Positions 25,081-34,733 of a stretch of 64,000 bases of DNA are shown here, in pieces (position 1 is the stretch's first letter; each line of letters starts with the position of its first letter). The DNA lies in contig NZ_JONW01000003.1 in assembly GCF_000712075.1 (NCBI RefSeq), positions 1-64,000 of the forward strand, in the 5' to 3' direction. The position numbers and the translations under genes were made by a program. Origin of the DNA: Caulobacter sp. UNC358MFTsu5.1. Its GTDB lineage: Bacteria; Pseudomonadota; Alphaproteobacteria; Caulobacterales; Caulobacteraceae. Under the pieces are notes generated by a model. It worked only from the letters and a program-made list of their open reading frames with translations. It did not search any database and was not told the origin of the DNA.

Positions 25081-25338
25081 TCAGTCCGAACCGGTGTTTT
25101 CGTAGCCGAGCGGAAACCAGATCCCACGAACCAGGATGTCGCCCATGTTCGGGATCACATGGCCCTGGTCCAACCCATCGAGGTTCTTCAGGACCGCCAT
25201 ATCCGCGACGGCCAGTCCGCCAAAGGCCTCTCCAATCAGACGCCGAGCGTCGCCGTCGTCGCGCGCCGTGACACCCGCGCCCAGGTTCAGGGGCGTGGGG
25301 TGATCGATCGGCTCGAAGGTGAACCAGTAGGGATGCAT
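25081..25338 (-). CDS. Hypothetical 85-residue protein inside the dcw cluster
   Basis: Unrecognised. The product (MHPYWFTFEPIDHPTPLN... to GYENTGSD) has no signal peptide or membrane segment and is mildly acidic. AAAGG precedes ATG 25338. It lies between murD (33 bp upstream) and ftsW (75 bp downstream) on the same strand, so it is presumably co-transcribed with them. Segments such as DARRLIGEAFGGLAVADMAVLKNLDGLDQGH suggest a small folded domain. No division role can be claimed beyond position. Confidence 0.65.
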   Translation of the reverse strand: MHPYWFTFEPIDHPTPLNLGAGVTARDDGDARRLIGEAFGGLAVADMAVLKNLDGLDQGHVIPNMGDILVRGIWFPLGYENTGSD

Positions 25339-25371
25339 GCCGAACCTTTCACCCGAAGGCGATGGCGCGCC

Positions 25372-26787
25372 TTAGGCCCTCTTCGCCGAAGCCGGCGCCC
25401 TGCCCAGGCCGTTGACCGCCGCGCGGAAGGCGTCGCCCCGCTGCTCGAAGTCGGCGAACTGGTCGAACGAGGCGCAGGCCGGCGACAGCAGCACGATGGC
25501 CTCCTCGCCCGAGGCCGCGGCGTCGGCGTAGGCGGCGGCGACGGCGGTCTCGATGTCGCCGCACTGGCGCACCGGGGCCTTGCCCTCCAGCGTCTTGCCG
25601 AAGTCCTCGGCCGCCTGGCCGATCAGGTAGGCGCCGGCCACGCGCGGGAACAGGTCGACCAGATCGTCGATGCCGCCCGCCTTGGGCACGCCGCCGGCGA
25701 TCCAGTAGAACTTCGGATAGCTGGACATCGCCTGGCGGGCGGCGTCGGCGTTGGTGGCCTTGCTGTCGTTGACGAAGCGGACCTTGCCGATCTTGCCGAC
25801 CGTCTCCATCCGGTGGGCCAGGCCCGGGAAGCTCATCAAGCCGTCGACCGCCTGCTGGGGCGAGATGCCCAGGGCGCGGGCGGCGGCGTAGGCGGCCGCG
25901 GCGTTCTGCCAGTTGTGGCGGCCCGGCAGGCTGCGGGCCCGCAGCAGGTCGACCATCTCGGTCACCCGCTCGCCGGTAGCGTCGTACAGCACGCCCTGCA
26001 GGGCGTAGACGCCCCGGCCCATGGCCTTGCCGGCGCTGATCGGCCAGATGGTGCGGCGGTTGGCGGCGGTGATCTCGGTGCAGATCTGCTGGCACCAGGG
26101 ATCGTCCACCCCGATGATCGCGGTGTCGCCCTTGCCCTGGTTCAGGAAGATCCGGCGCTTGGCGGCGATGTAGCCGTCCATGCCGCCGTGACGGTCCAGG
26201 TGGTCGGGCGAGATGTTCAGCAGCACGACGGCGTCGGGCTTGAGGCTGGAGGTCAGGTCCAGCTGGTAGGACGACAGTTCAAGCACATACACGGCTCCGC
26301 CGTGCATATCTTCCAAGCCCAGCACGCCCTCGCCGATATTGCCGCCCACCCGCGTGTCGCGGCCGGCCTGGCGGCAGACGTGGCCGATCAGGGCCGTGGT
26401 GGTCGACTTGCCGTTGGTGCCGGTGATGGCGACGATCTTGGGCTTCTTGTGATCGGGCGCGGCGTTCACCGTGCGGGCGAACAGCTCGATGTCGCCCAGC
26501 ACCTCGACCCCGGCGGCCTTGGCCTTGGTCACCGTCCAGTGCGGCTTGGGATGGGTCAGGGGCACGCCCGGCGACAGCATCAGGGCGGCGAACTGGCTCC
26601 AGTCGGCCGTGTTCAGGTCGACGACGCTGAGGCCCTCGGCCACGGCGGCCTCGCGGCTGGCCTGCTTCTCGTCCCACAGCGCCACCTTGGCCCCGCCGGC
26701 GATCAGCGCGCGCGCGGCCGTCAGCCCCGTCCGGCCTAGGCCGAACACGGCGACGGTCTTGCCCTCGAAACCGCGGACCGGGATCAT
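25372..26787 (-). CDS. murD: UDP-N-acetylmuramoylalanine-D-glutamate ligase
   Basis: Adds D-glutamate to UDP-MurNAc-L-Ala. 471 residues. N-terminal UDP site FGLGRTGLTAARAL, ATP-binding ITGTNGKSTTTALIGHV, NISPDHLDRHGGM and the C-terminal ligase domain with RMETVGKIGKVRFVNDSKATN. It starts 13 bp after the mraY stop. Confidence 0.97.
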   Translation of the reverse strand: MIPVRGFEGKTVAVFGLGRTGLTAARALIAGGAKVALWDEKQASREAAVAEGLSVVDLNTADWSQFAALMLSPGVPLTHPKPHWTVTKAKAAGVEVLGDIELFARTVNAAPDHKKPKIVAITGTNGKSTTTALIGHVCRQAGRDTRVGGNIGEGVLGLEDMHGGAVYVLELSSYQLDLTSSLKPDAVVLLNISPDHLDRHGGMDGYIAAKRRIFLNQGKGDTAIIGVDDPWCQQICTEITAANRRTIWPISAGKAMGRGVYALQGVLYDATGERVTEMVDLLRARSLPGRHNWQNAAAAYAAARALGISPQQAVDGLMSFPGLAHRMETVGKIGKVRFVNDSKATNADAARQAMSSYPKFYWIAGGVPKAGGIDDLVDLFPRVAGAYLIGQAAEDFGKTLEGKAPVRQCGDIETAVAAAYADAAASGEEAIVLLSPACASFDQFADFEQRGDAFRAAVNGLGRAPASAKRA

Positions 26788-26800
26788 GGCGCGCCCTCTC

Positions 26801-27916
26801 CTATCTCAGCTTCAGGGTGGCGAGGCCGACGAAGCTGAGCATCATCGACACGATCCAGAACCGGACCACGACGGTGCTCTCGGCCCAGCCGAGCTTCTCG
26901 AAATGGTGGTGGATCGGCGCCATCAGGAAGACGCGCTTGCCGGTCCGCTTGAAGTAGGCGACCTGGATCATCACCGACAGCGCCTCGGCCACGAACAGGC
27001 CGCCGACGATGCCCAGCACCAGCTCGTGCTTGGCGCAGACCGCGATCGCGCCCAGGGCGCCGCCCAGGGCCAGGGAACCGGTGTCGCCCATGAAGATCTT
27101 GGCCGGCGGGGCGTTGTACCAGAGGAAGCCCATGCCCCCGCCGATGATCGCGCCGCACACCACGGCCAGCTCGCCGACGCTGGGCACGAAGTGCAGGTTC
27201 AGATAGTCGGCGAACTTGTAGTTGCCCACCAGGTAGGCGATCAGGCCGAAGGTCGAGGCGGCGAACATCACCGGCACGATGGCCAGGCCGTCCAGGCCGT
27301 CGGTCAGGTTCACGGCGTTGGAGAAGCCGGCGATCGTGACCGCGGCGAAGGCCACGTAGAACCATCCCAGATTGATCACCAGGTTCTTCAGGATCGGGAA
27401 GACCAGCGAGGTCTCCAGCCCCGGGGTCATCTGCGACTTGGGCGCGAACAGGATCAGCGCCACGGCCGCCAGGATCGAGACCACGAACTGGGCGATCAGC
27501 TTCTGGCCGCTGGAGAGGCCGGCGGTCGTCTGCTTGGTGACCTTGGCGTAGTCGTCCATGAAGCCCAGCACGCCGAAGGCGGCGGTGATGCCCAGCACCA
27601 TCCAGACGTGGACGTTGCGCAGGTCGGCGAACAGCAGCGAGCCGACGAACAGGCCCGCCAGGATCATGAAGCCGCCCATGGTGGGCGTGCCGGCCTTCTC
27701 GGTGACGTGGCGGGCGATGCCGTCGGTGCGGATCGGCTGACCCTTGCCCTGCTTGGCCTTCATCCAGCGGATGAAGCGCGAGCCCATGGCCACGGCCACG
27801 AGATAGCCCACCAGCATCGACATGCCGGTGCGGAAGGTCAGGTATTTCAGCAGGTTGAGCACCGGGATGTGCTCATGCCCGCCGCGCGAGAGCCAATCGT
27901 AGAGGAAAAACAGCAT
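26801..27916 (-). CDS. mraY: Phospho-N-acetylmuramoyl-pentapeptide transferase
   Basis: Polytopic enzyme that transfers phospho-MurNAc-pentapeptide to undecaprenyl phosphate (lipid I). 371 residues from ATG 27916, whose A is shared with the murF TGA (TGATG). Active-site signatures: DDYAKVTKQTTAGLS, NLTDGLDGLA, MGDTGSLALGG and APIHHHFEKLGWAE. About ten membrane segments. A longer in-frame ORF to 28096 is rejected because it lies inside murF. Confidence 0.97.
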   Translation of the reverse strand: MLFFLYDWLSRGGHEHIPVLNLLKYLTFRTGMSMLVGYLVAVAMGSRFIRWMKAKQGKGQPIRTDGIARHVTEKAGTPTMGGFMILAGLFVGSLLFADLRNVHVWMVLGITAAFGVLGFMDDYAKVTKQTTAGLSSGQKLIAQFVVSILAAVALILFAPKSQMTPGLETSLVFPILKNLVINLGWFYVAFAAVTIAGFSNAVNLTDGLDGLAIVPVMFAASTFGLIAYLVGNYKFADYLNLHFVPSVGELAVVCGAIIGGGMGFLWYNAPPAKIFMGDTGSLALGGALGAIAVCAKHELVLGIVGGLFVAEALSVMIQVAYFKRTGKRVFLMAPIHHHFEKLGWAESTVVVRFWIVSMMLSFVGLATLKLR

Positions 27917-29304
27917 CAGCCCTGTCCTTGGAGGTCGAGCGCGCCCAAGGCGGAGGCTACGACCCCCGCTTTGGACCCATTCGATCCCTTCACCATCACC
28001 ACGTCCCCCGCCCGCATCGCCGAGGCGACCTGAGGCGCGAGCTCCGCAGCGTTCTCGGCGTAGCCGCCCCGCCGAGTCGGCGGAAGCGCTTCCCATAAAG
28101 ATTTCATTAACGGACCGGCGCAGAACACCAGGTCGATGTCGGCGGCGGCGATCGGGGTGGCCAGGTCGCCGTGGAAGCGGGCGGCCTGCGGGCCCAGCTC
28201 CAGCATGTCGGTCAGCACGACGATGCGCCGGCCGGCGACCTTGCGCGCGCCCAGCGTGGCCAGGGCCGCCTGCATCGAGACCGGGTTGGCGTTGTAGCTC
28301 TCGTCCACCAGGGTGAAGGTCCCGCCGGGCACGTGGACGGTGCGCTCGGCGCCGCGCCCCTCAATCGGCTCGAACTCGGCCAGGGCCGCCAGGGCGGTGT
28401 CGCGGTCGACGTCCAGGGCCTCCAGCATCAGCAGGACGCACAGGCTGTTGAGGCCCCAGTGCACGCCGGTCTGCAGGATCGGGAAGTGGATGGTCTCGCC
28501 GCGCACGATGGCGGTGATCTGGGCCCCGTGCACGCCGGCGGCGAACACGGTCAGCTGGGCGGTGACGCCCTCGCCGGTGCCGAAGCTCCAGACCTGGGCG
28601 CCGGCCTTCTCGGCCTCGGCCTTCAGCAGGGCGAACCAAGGATTGTCGGCGTTCAGCACCGCCACGCCGTTGGGCTCCAGCCCGGCGAAGATCTCGGCCT
28701 TGGCCCGGGCGACGCCCTCCTCGCCGTCGGCGAAGTTCTCCAGGTGGACCGGACCGACGGTGGTGATGGCCACGGCGTGCGGCCGGATGAAGTTCGACAG
28801 CGGCACGATCTCGTCGGCGTGGTTCATGCCGACCTCGAACACCGCCCGCTGGGTGTCGCGCGGCATCCGCGCCAGGGTCAGGGGCACGCCGATGTGGTTG
28901 TTGTACGACTTGACCGAGGCGTGGGCCTTGCCCGCGCGACGGAGGCCCGCCTCGACGGCGCGGGTGACGCTGGTCTTGCCGACCGAGCCTGTCACCGCCC
29001 CGCGGCGGACCTGGGGCGCGCGCTCACGGGCGGCGACGCCCAGGCGCTCCAGGCCCCGGAAGGTGTCCTCGACCAGCACGGCCGGAACCGCGACCGGCTT
29101 GGAGATCAGCGCCCCGGCCGCGCCCTTGTCGGCGGTCTGAACGACGAACTCGTGCCCGTCCCGCGCGCCGGTCAGGGCCACGAACAGGTCGCCGGGCTCG
29201 ATGCTGCGGCTGTCGATCGACACGCCGGTGGCCTCGAACTCGCCCAGCACCTGGCCGCCGGTGGCGGCGGCGATCTCGTCGGCGGTCCAGAGCACGCTAG
29301 ACAT
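27916..29304 (-). CDS. murF: UDP-N-acetylmuramoyl-tripeptide-D-alanyl-D-alanine ligase
   Basis: Adds the D-Ala-D-Ala dipeptide (from Ddl) to the UDP-MurNAc-tripeptide. 462 residues. N-terminal uridine domain, ATP-binding GSVGKTSVTRAV, the MNHADEI and LNADNPWF motifs, and DESYNANPVSMQAAL at the start of the C-terminal domain. Overlaps murE by 8 bp and mraY by 1 bp. Confidence 0.97.
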   Translation of the reverse strand: MSSVLWTADEIAAATGGQVLGEFEATGVSIDSRSIEPGDLFVALTGARDGHEFVVQTADKGAAGALISKPVAVPAVLVEDTFRGLERLGVAARERAPQVRRGAVTGSVGKTSVTRAVEAGLRRAGKAHASVKSYNNHIGVPLTLARMPRDTQRAVFEVGMNHADEIVPLSNFIRPHAVAITTVGPVHLENFADGEEGVARAKAEIFAGLEPNGVAVLNADNPWFALLKAEAEKAGAQVWSFGTGEGVTAQLTVFAAGVHGAQITAIVRGETIHFPILQTGVHWGLNSLCVLLMLEALDVDRDTALAALAEFEPIEGRGAERTVHVPGGTFTLVDESYNANPVSMQAALATLGARKVAGRRIVVLTDMLELGPQAARFHGDLATPIAAADIDLVFCAGPLMKSLWEALPPTRRGGYAENAAELAPQVASAMRAGDVVMVKGSNGSKAGVVASALGALDLQGQG

Positions 29305-30754
29305 GAGCCGGCTCCAGCGCCTGGGCGGTCTCGGTCACGTCGTCGAACGGATGGTTCACGCCGGCCACCAGCTGGCCTTGCTCGTGGCCCTTGCCGGCCA
29401 CCACCAGCACGTCGCCGTCGGCCAGCAGGGCCGCGCCGGCCCGGATGGCCTCGCGGCGATCGCCGTATTCCTTGGCGCCCGGCGCGGCGGCCAGGATGGC
29501 GGCGCGGATCGAGGCCGGTTCCTCAGAGCGGGGGTTGTCGTCGGTGACGATGGCCACGTCGGCCAGGCGGGCGGCGATCTCGCCCATCAGCGGGCGCTTG
29601 CCGCGGTCGCGGTCGCCGCCGGCCCCGAACACCACGATCAGCTTGCCGCGCGTATGGGGGCGCAGGGCCGCCAGCACCGTCTCCAGGCCGTCCGGCGTGT
29701 GGGCGTAGTCGACATAGGCCTCGCCGCCGCGCGCGCCGGTCCCGACGCGCTGCAGCCGGCCGGCCGCGCCTTCCAGGTGCTCCAGGGCCGCGATGGTGGC
29801 GTCCAGGTCCTCGCCCGTGGCCAGGACCAGACCCGCCGCGACCAGCACGTTCGAGGCCTGGAAGTCGCCGGCCAGGGGCAGCAGGATGTCGAACACCCGC
29901 TCGCCCGCCGCGATCTTCAGGCGCTGGCCCTGCGGCACCGGCGTGCGCTCGACCAGCTTCAGCCCCTGCCCGTCATGGCCGACCGACAGGATGGTCTGGC
30001 CCGAGGTGACGGCGGCCGAGGCGAAGGCCGGGAAGGCGTCGCTGTCGGCGTTCAGCACGGCGGTGCGGCCGCGCGGCAGCAGGGTCTCGAACAGCCGCAG
30101 CTTGGCCGCGCGGTAGCAGCCCATGGTGCCGTGATAGTCCAGGTGGTCCTGGGTGAAGTTGGTGAAGCCGGCGGCGGCCAGGCGCACGCCGTCCAGGCGG
30201 CGCTGGTCGATGCCATGCGACGAGGCCTCGACCGCCAGGTGGGTGACGCCCATCTGCGCAAGCTTGGCCATCATCTCGGCGACGTCGGCGGCGTCCGGCG
30301 TGGTCAGGCCCGGCGGGGTCAGTTGCAGGTCGGGCTTGCCGGCCTCGCTGACCACGACGCCCAGGGTGCCCATGCTGGCGGCCTTGCGGCCCAGGCGGGC
30401 GTAGATCTGGCGGGCGAAGCCGGCGACCGAGGTCTTGCCGTTGGTGCCCGTCACCGCCACGCAGGTCTCCGGCTGCACGGCCCAGAACTGGCTGGCGGCC
30501 AGGGCGTAGGCGCGGCGCAGGTCGCCGGCGTGGACCACCGGGACCGACAGGCCCGTCACGTCGTCCGGCGCCAGCACGGCGGCGGCGCCCGAGGCGATCG
30601 CGCCGGGGATGAAGTCGCGGCCGTCCACCTTGCTGCCCGGCAGGGCCGCGAACAGGAACCCTTCACGCACCTTGCGGCTGTCGGCGGTGACCCCGGTGAT
30701 CACGGGATCGACCTCGCACGGCCGGTTCAGGATCTGCGAAAGGGTCTTGCTCAA
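29297..30754 (-). CDS. murE: UDP-N-acetylmuramoyl-tripeptide synthetase (meso-diaminopimelate adding)
   Basis: Adds the third residue of the stem peptide. 485 residues. Contains ITGVTADSRKVREGFLF, ATP-binding VTGTNGKTSVAGFAR, NFTQDHLDYHGTM and, in the C-terminal domain, DDNPRSEEP; the DNPR motif is the accepted marker for meso-diaminopimelate rather than lysine. Overlaps ftsI by 4 bp (ATGA) and murF by 8 bp. Confidence 0.97.
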   Translation of the reverse strand: MSKTLSQILNRPCEVDPVITGVTADSRKVREGFLFAALPGSKVDGRDFIPGAIASGAAAVLAPDDVTGLSVPVVHAGDLRRAYALAASQFWAVQPETCVAVTGTNGKTSVAGFARQIYARLGRKAASMGTLGVVVSEAGKPDLQLTPPGLTTPDAADVAEMMAKLAQMGVTHLAVEASSHGIDQRRLDGVRLAAAGFTNFTQDHLDYHGTMGCYRAAKLRLFETLLPRGRTAVLNADSDAFPAFASAAVTSGQTILSVGHDGQGLKLVERTPVPQGQRLKIAAGERVFDILLPLAGDFQASNVLVAAGLVLATGEDLDATIAALEHLEGAAGRLQRVGTGARGGEAYVDYAHTPDGLETVLAALRPHTRGKLIVVFGAGGDRDRGKRPLMGEIAARLADVAIVTDDNPRSEEPASIRAAILAAAPGAKEYGDRREAIRAGAALLADGDVLVVAGKGHEQGQLVAGVNHPFDDVTETAQALEPAHV

Positions 30755-32505
30755 AGTCCCGCCTCCGAAGCGGCTTGCGGCTGCTGGGCCACGGTGAAGA
30801 TGTCGCTCTGGCGCTTGACGCCCAGGAACGGCGCGATGCGATCGATCACGCGGCCCGCGGCCGGCGCCGACACCCAGCCGCCGGTCGAGAAGCCGTGCGT
30901 TTTAGCGTTGCCCTTGGGTTCGTCCAGCAGCACCAGCACGAAGTAGCGATCGGCCTCGATCGGGCCTTCCGTCGGGAAGACGGCCGCGAACGATGAGACC
31001 TGGCGTTGGTGGTTATAGCCCCGAATGGCCGGATCGTACTTCTCGCCGGTGCCGGTCTTGCCGCCCACCGACAGCCCCGGGATGTTGGCCGACTTGCCGC
31101 TGCCGCCGGTGACGTTGGCGCGCATGATCCGCAGCATCTGCTGGGAGGTCTCTTCCGACACCGCGCGCGGGCCTTCCGGCCGCACGCCCTGGGCCATCTT
31201 GTGGATGGTCAGGGGCTGCAGCGTGCCGCCGTTCAGCAGCGCGCCCATGGCCTGGGCCAGGGCCAGCGGCGAGACGTTGATGCCGTGGCCGAACGAGGTG
31301 GAGGCCACCGCGTCGTCATCCCACTTCTTCGGGGTCAGCGGACGGGCCGACTCCAAGAGCTCGATCTTGGCCGGCTTGGTCAGGCCCAGGGCCGTGAAGT
31401 AGCGGGACAGGCGCTCGCCGCCGATCCGCTCGGCCAGGATGGCGGTGCCGATGTTGGACGAGTGCTGGAACACCTCGACCAGGGTCAGGATCTTCTTGGC
31501 GGCGTGGAAGTCGTGGATCGTCCGGTAGCCCAGCTTGAACGGCTCGCGGGCGTCGAAGGTCGAGGCCGGGGTGGCCGCGCCGGTGTCCAGGCCGATGGCC
31601 ACGGTGAACGCCTTGAAGGTCGAGCCCATCTCGTAGACCGTCGCCGCGGCGTGGTTGGTCATCTGCTCGCTGGACGCCTGGTTCAGCTGGTTGGGGTCGT
31701 AGTCCGGGAAGCTGGTCATGCCGAGGATCTCCCCGGTATGGACGTTGGTGACGATGCCGACGGCGTCCTTGGCCTGGAACTCGATCGCGGCCTTGCGGAC
31801 CTCGTCCTCGAGCGCCGCCTGGACGCGCAGGTCGATCGACAGCGGGATCGCGCCGTCCGGCCCCTTGGCGGCGGCCTCGCGGACGTCCTTGTCCAGGGCC
31901 TTCTCGGCGCCCGACAGGCCCTTGCCGCCCTTGTCGACGAAGCCGATGAAGTGGGCGGCGCTGGAGCCCAGCGGATAGACCCGGGCGGCCTGCTCCTCGA
32001 ACTCGACGCCGGGCAGGCCCAGGTCGAAGATCGCGTCCTTCTCGGCCGGGGTCATGCCGCCGACCACGAAGCCGCGACGATCCGAGAACACGGCCTTGTC
32101 CAGGCGCTCGACCGGCACCTGCGGCAGGGCCTTGTGCAGCGCCTGGCGGGTGGCCTTGGCGTCCCAGACGTCCTTGGGATTGATGTAGAGGGCGTAGTGG
32201 GTCAGGTCGACGGCCAGCAGCTGGCCGTTGCGGTCGACCAGGTCGCCCCGAGCGCCGTCGGTCGAGGCCAGGTAGCCGTTGCCGCCCACCTTGGAGAACA
32301 CCGCCGCCCAGGTCGCGCCCAGGGCCAGCACGGTGAAGGCCAGGCCGAAGATGGCCATGACGAAGAAGATGCGGATGCGGGTGTCGTCTTCCGGACGCGC
32401 GGCGGCGCGCGAGCGCTCGAAGGCGTGCTCCAGCCGCCAGACCCGTTCGATCAGCCAGCGCCAGGCGCGCGGCGCGCCGCCGGGGGCGAGATTGGCCAGG
32501 CTCAT
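30751..32505 (-). CDS. ftsI: Septal transpeptidase FtsI / penicillin-binding protein 3
   Basis: Class B PBP, partner of FtsW. 584 residues: a ~45-residue cytoplasmic tail, membrane anchor at about 46-70, pedestal domain, then transpeptidase domain with S295-TFK298 (catalytic serine), S349-S-N351 and K483-TG. All three penicillin-binding motifs are intact. Its start overlaps the ftsL stop and its end overlaps murE. The binding target of beta-lactams in division. Confidence 0.97.
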   Translation of the reverse strand: MSLANLAPGGAPRAWRWLIERVWRLEHAFERSRAAARPEDDTRIRIFFVMAIFGLAFTVLALGATWAAVFSKVGGNGYLASTDGARGDLVDRNGQLLAVDLTHYALYINPKDVWDAKATRQALHKALPQVPVERLDKAVFSDRRGFVVGGMTPAEKDAIFDLGLPGVEFEEQAARVYPLGSSAAHFIGFVDKGGKGLSGAEKALDKDVREAAAKGPDGAIPLSIDLRVQAALEDEVRKAAIEFQAKDAVGIVTNVHTGEILGMTSFPDYDPNQLNQASSEQMTNHAAATVYEMGSTFKAFTVAIGLDTGAATPASTFDAREPFKLGYRTIHDFHAAKKILTLVEVFQHSSNIGTAILAERIGGERLSRYFTALGLTKPAKIELLESARPLTPKKWDDDAVASTSFGHGINVSPLALAQAMGALLNGGTLQPLTIHKMAQGVRPEGPRAVSEETSQQMLRIMRANVTGGSGKSANIPGLSVGGKTGTGEKYDPAIRGYNHQRQVSSFAAVFPTEGPIEADRYFVLVLLDEPKGNAKTHGFSTGGWVSAPAAGRVIDRIAPFLGVKRQSDIFTVAQQPQAASEAGL

Positions 32506-32960
32506 CGCGGCGCCTCCCCGGAGGTCTGGCCGGCGGCCTGTTCCGGCGACGGATAGTCGTCCGGCGTCGCCTCAGGCGCCTCGGCGGCGGCGGCGGCGTC
32601 GTTCGCGGCCGCCGTCGGCGAGGCCGGGGCGTGGGCGACCGGCGCGTGGCGCGCCACGTCGATCAGGGCGTCCTCGGTGGTCTCGTGCTCGGGGCTGATC
32701 GGGGTCAGCCCCAGCTGCTGGGCCAGCATCTCGATGCGGCGCGGCTGCTCCAGATAGGCGACCTCGGCCTTGAGCAGGCGGACGCGGATCTTCTCGTCGT
32801 CGATCTGCTGCTCGACCTCGGCGATCTGGGCGCGCTCGCGGCCGGCGAAGGTCTTGGCCATGTAGACGCCCAGCACCAGGACCAGCAGGACCGTCAAACA
32901 AACGAGTTCGACCACCCGGAAACCCCGCACGCGGCGGTCGAAGATGCTCGACAGGCTCAT
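32502..32960 (-). CDS. ftsL: Cell division protein FtsL-like
   Basis: Small bitopic protein of 152 residues: short N-terminal cytoplasmic tail, one membrane helix at about 18-36 ([19 protein letters not shown]), a heptad-like coiled coil at about 40-85 ([24 protein letters not shown]... ) and a Pro/Ala-rich disordered periplasmic tail. Position between rsmH and ftsI with 4-bp overlaps on both sides identifies it, since FtsL sequences diverge quickly. The tail is longer than in gamma-proteobacterial FtsL. Confidence 0.9.
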   Translation of the reverse strand: MSLSSIFDRRVRGFRVVELVCLTVLLVLVLGVYMAKTFAGRERAQIAEVEQQIDDEKIRVRLLKAEVAYLEQPRRIEMLAQQLGLTPISPEHETTEDALIDVARHAPVAHAPASPTAAANDAAAAAEAPEATPDDYPSPEQAAGQTSGEAPR

Positions 32961-33952
32961 GCGGCGCTCCAGACCGGAGCCGTCGTGCGCACGGCGGCGC
33001 GCAGCTTGGACGAACGGGCGCGCGGATTGACCGCCAGTTCCGCCTCGCCCGGCGCGATCGCCTTGGACGAGGTCAGCTGGAAGCTGGCCGGAGCGCCCTT
33101 CTCGACCGGCGGCGCGTGGCGCGACCCGCCCGGCGTCTTGCCGGCGCGCTCGGCCAGGAAGTTCTTCACGATGCGGTCTTCCAGCGAATGGAAGGTGACC
33201 ACCGCCAGGCGGCCGCCCGGCTTCAGCACGCGCTCGGCGGCCAGCAGCCCGGCCTCCAGCTCCTCCAGCTCGGCGTTGACCGCGATGCGCAGCCCCTGGA
33301 ACGAGCGGGTGGCGGGATGGACCTTGGCGCCCTTGCGGCCGCCCAGGGCGCGCTCGATCACGGCGGCCAGGTCCAGGGTGCGGGTGAACGGCTGCTCGGC
33401 CCGGCGCTTGACGATGAAGCTGGCGATGCGGCGCGAGGCGTGCTCCTCGCCGTAGACGTAGAGGATGCGGGCCAGCTCGACCTGGTCCAGCTCGTTGACC
33501 AGGTCGGCGGCCGTCGGACCGTCCGCGCCCATGCGCATGTCCAGGGGACCGTCGCGCATGAACGAAAAGCCGCGCTCAGCCTCGTCGAGCTGCATGGAGG
33601 AAACGCCGAGATCCAGGGTGACGCCGTCGACCGACGCATCCTCGAAATACTCGGTGATTTGCGAGAAACGATCCTGAATCAGCCGAAAGCGACTTTCAGT
33701 CGCGGGAGTATCGGCCGTCGCGGAAAATTCAGCCGCGAAGCGAGCGACGCTGGGATCGCGGTCGAAGGCGACGACCGAAGCGCCCGTGGCGAGGATCGCG
33801 CGGGTGTAGCCGCCGGCCCCGAACGTGCCGTCCACGACCGTGTCGCCCGGGCCCGAGGCCAGAGCGGCGACGACCTCGCCGAGCAGCACCGAAAGGTGAG
33901 GAGCGCCGTCGGCGACTTGGCCAAAAACGGAGGGGGTTTCGAGATCGCTCAC
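32957..33952 (-). CDS. rsmH: 16S rRNA m4C1402 methyltransferase RsmH
   Basis: SAM-dependent methyltransferase acting on C1402 in the ribosomal P site. 331 residues from GTG 33952, which overlaps the mraZ stop (GTGA); the longer frame to 34126 lies in mraZ and is rejected. Motifs: [17 protein letters not shown] loop [50 protein letters not shown] and [14 protein letters not shown]. Confidence 0.97.
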   Translation of the reverse strand: MSDLETPSVFGQVADGAPHLSVLLGEVVAALASGPGDTVVDGTFGAGGYTRAILATGASVVAFDRDPSVARFAAEFSATADTPATESRFRLIQDRFSQITEYFEDASVDGVTLDLGVSSMQLDEAERGFSFMRDGPLDMRMGADGPTAADLVNELDQVELARILYVYGEEHASRRIASFIVKRRAEQPFTRTLDLAAVIERALGGRKGAKVHPATRSFQGLRIAVNAELEELEAGLLAAERVLKPGGRLAVVTFHSLEDRIVKNFLAERAGKTPGGSRHAPPVEKGAPASFQLTSSKAIAPGEAELAVNPRARSSKLRAAVRTTAPVWSAA

Positions 33953-34416
33953 GCCGCGCCCCCGATCCGGGCCGTGCGCTGTTGGGCGCGCATCGCCGCC
34001 AGGCCTTCGCGGGCCAGTTCGCGCTGGGCCGAGCGGTGGGCCTGGAAGGCCTCGCGCGACCAGATCTGGAACCGCTCGCCCAGGCCGACCACCGCCACCC
34101 AGTCGGTCAGGCCGAACATCTCGCACAGGGTGTCGGGCAGGGTGATGCGGCCGGCGGTGTCGAACGACAGCCGCGCCACGCCGCCCAGCACGCTGGTCTC
34201 CAGGGCCGAGCGCAGGGGATCGCCGAACGGCAGCTCGTCGATCACGCCCTGGTAACGGTCGAACAGGCTTTTTCCGCCAGCTTCCAGGCAGTCGGCCTCG
34301 ATGGAGGGGAAGCAGAAGATCCCGTCGAAGGGGCCCGAGAGCGCAGCGCGGAAGTCCTGCGGCACGACGATGCGCCGCTTGCTGTCCAGCTGCTTCTCGA
34401 ACGTCGAGAGGAACAC
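33949..34416 (-). CDS. mraZ: Transcriptional regulator MraZ
   Basis: AbrB/SpoVT-fold DNA-binding protein that represses its own operon. 155 residues from GTG 34416 ([19 protein letters not shown]), preceded by AGGGG; longer frames upstream have no support. Two tandem SpoVT-AbrB half-domains are visible: [21 protein letters not shown] at the start and [23 protein letters not shown] in the second half. First gene of the dcw cluster. Direct repeats of TGGGN that match the MraZ operator lie just upstream. Confidence 0.95.
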   Translation of the reverse strand: MFLSTFEKQLDSKRRIVVPQDFRAALSGPFDGIFCFPSIEADCLEAGGKSLFDRYQGVIDELPFGDPLRSALETSVLGGVARLSFDTAGRITLPDTLCEMFGLTDWVAVVGLGERFQIWSREAFQAHRSAQRELAREGLAAMRAQQRTARIGGAA

Positions 34417-34733
34417 CCCACTACCCCTGTTTGAGCCCGCCGCCGGACGCCCTGCCACGATCGCCCCGGCAGAAGATGGGTTAACATGGGATTGATTGGG
34501 ATACAATGACACCAACGGCTGTTTAGCCGTCAAAACCAAGGTGTTGTGGGAGTCTTTCACAGACCCACAAAATCTATCCACAGAACATACATGGAACTTG
34601 TTAAGACTTAACGGCCGCTAGACTCTGTCCAGCGCCTTGAAGGGCATGGGGTTGCACGGCTCAGCCGACGCCGATGCGGGGAAAAGTGGGGCTCGATCCC
34701 ATTTTCCGCGCGCCCCGCGCGCAGGCGGGGCGA
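34417..34733 (-). promoter_or_regulatory. mraZ upstream region
   Basis: Gap of about 317 bp between mraZ and rnpB. Besides the TGGGN repeats it holds an inverted repeat ACGGCT-GTTT-AGCCGT (34515-34530), a near-perfect DnaA box CTATCCACA (34573-34581) and a GTTAAGACTTAAC palindrome (34600-34613). From 34614 to 34733 nothing recognisable is seen. The promoter of the dcw operon is expected here but no clear -35/-10 could be fixed. Confidence 0.55.
34477..34501 (+). promoter_or_regulatory. MraZ operator: three TGGGN direct repeats
   Basis: TGGGT (34477), TGGGA (34487) and TGGGA (34497), each separated by exactly 5 nt, i.e. a 10-bp period. This is the recognised MraZ box pattern, 60-85 bp upstream of the mraZ start. 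A fourth TGGGA at 34547 is 50 bp further, on the same phase. The TGGG sequence is on the plus strand, opposite to mraZ transcription. Confidence 0.7.

Noticed and set aside
34601-34613. GTTAAGACTTAAC as a CtrA site
   Set aside because: The TTAA halves are 3 nt apart, not 7.
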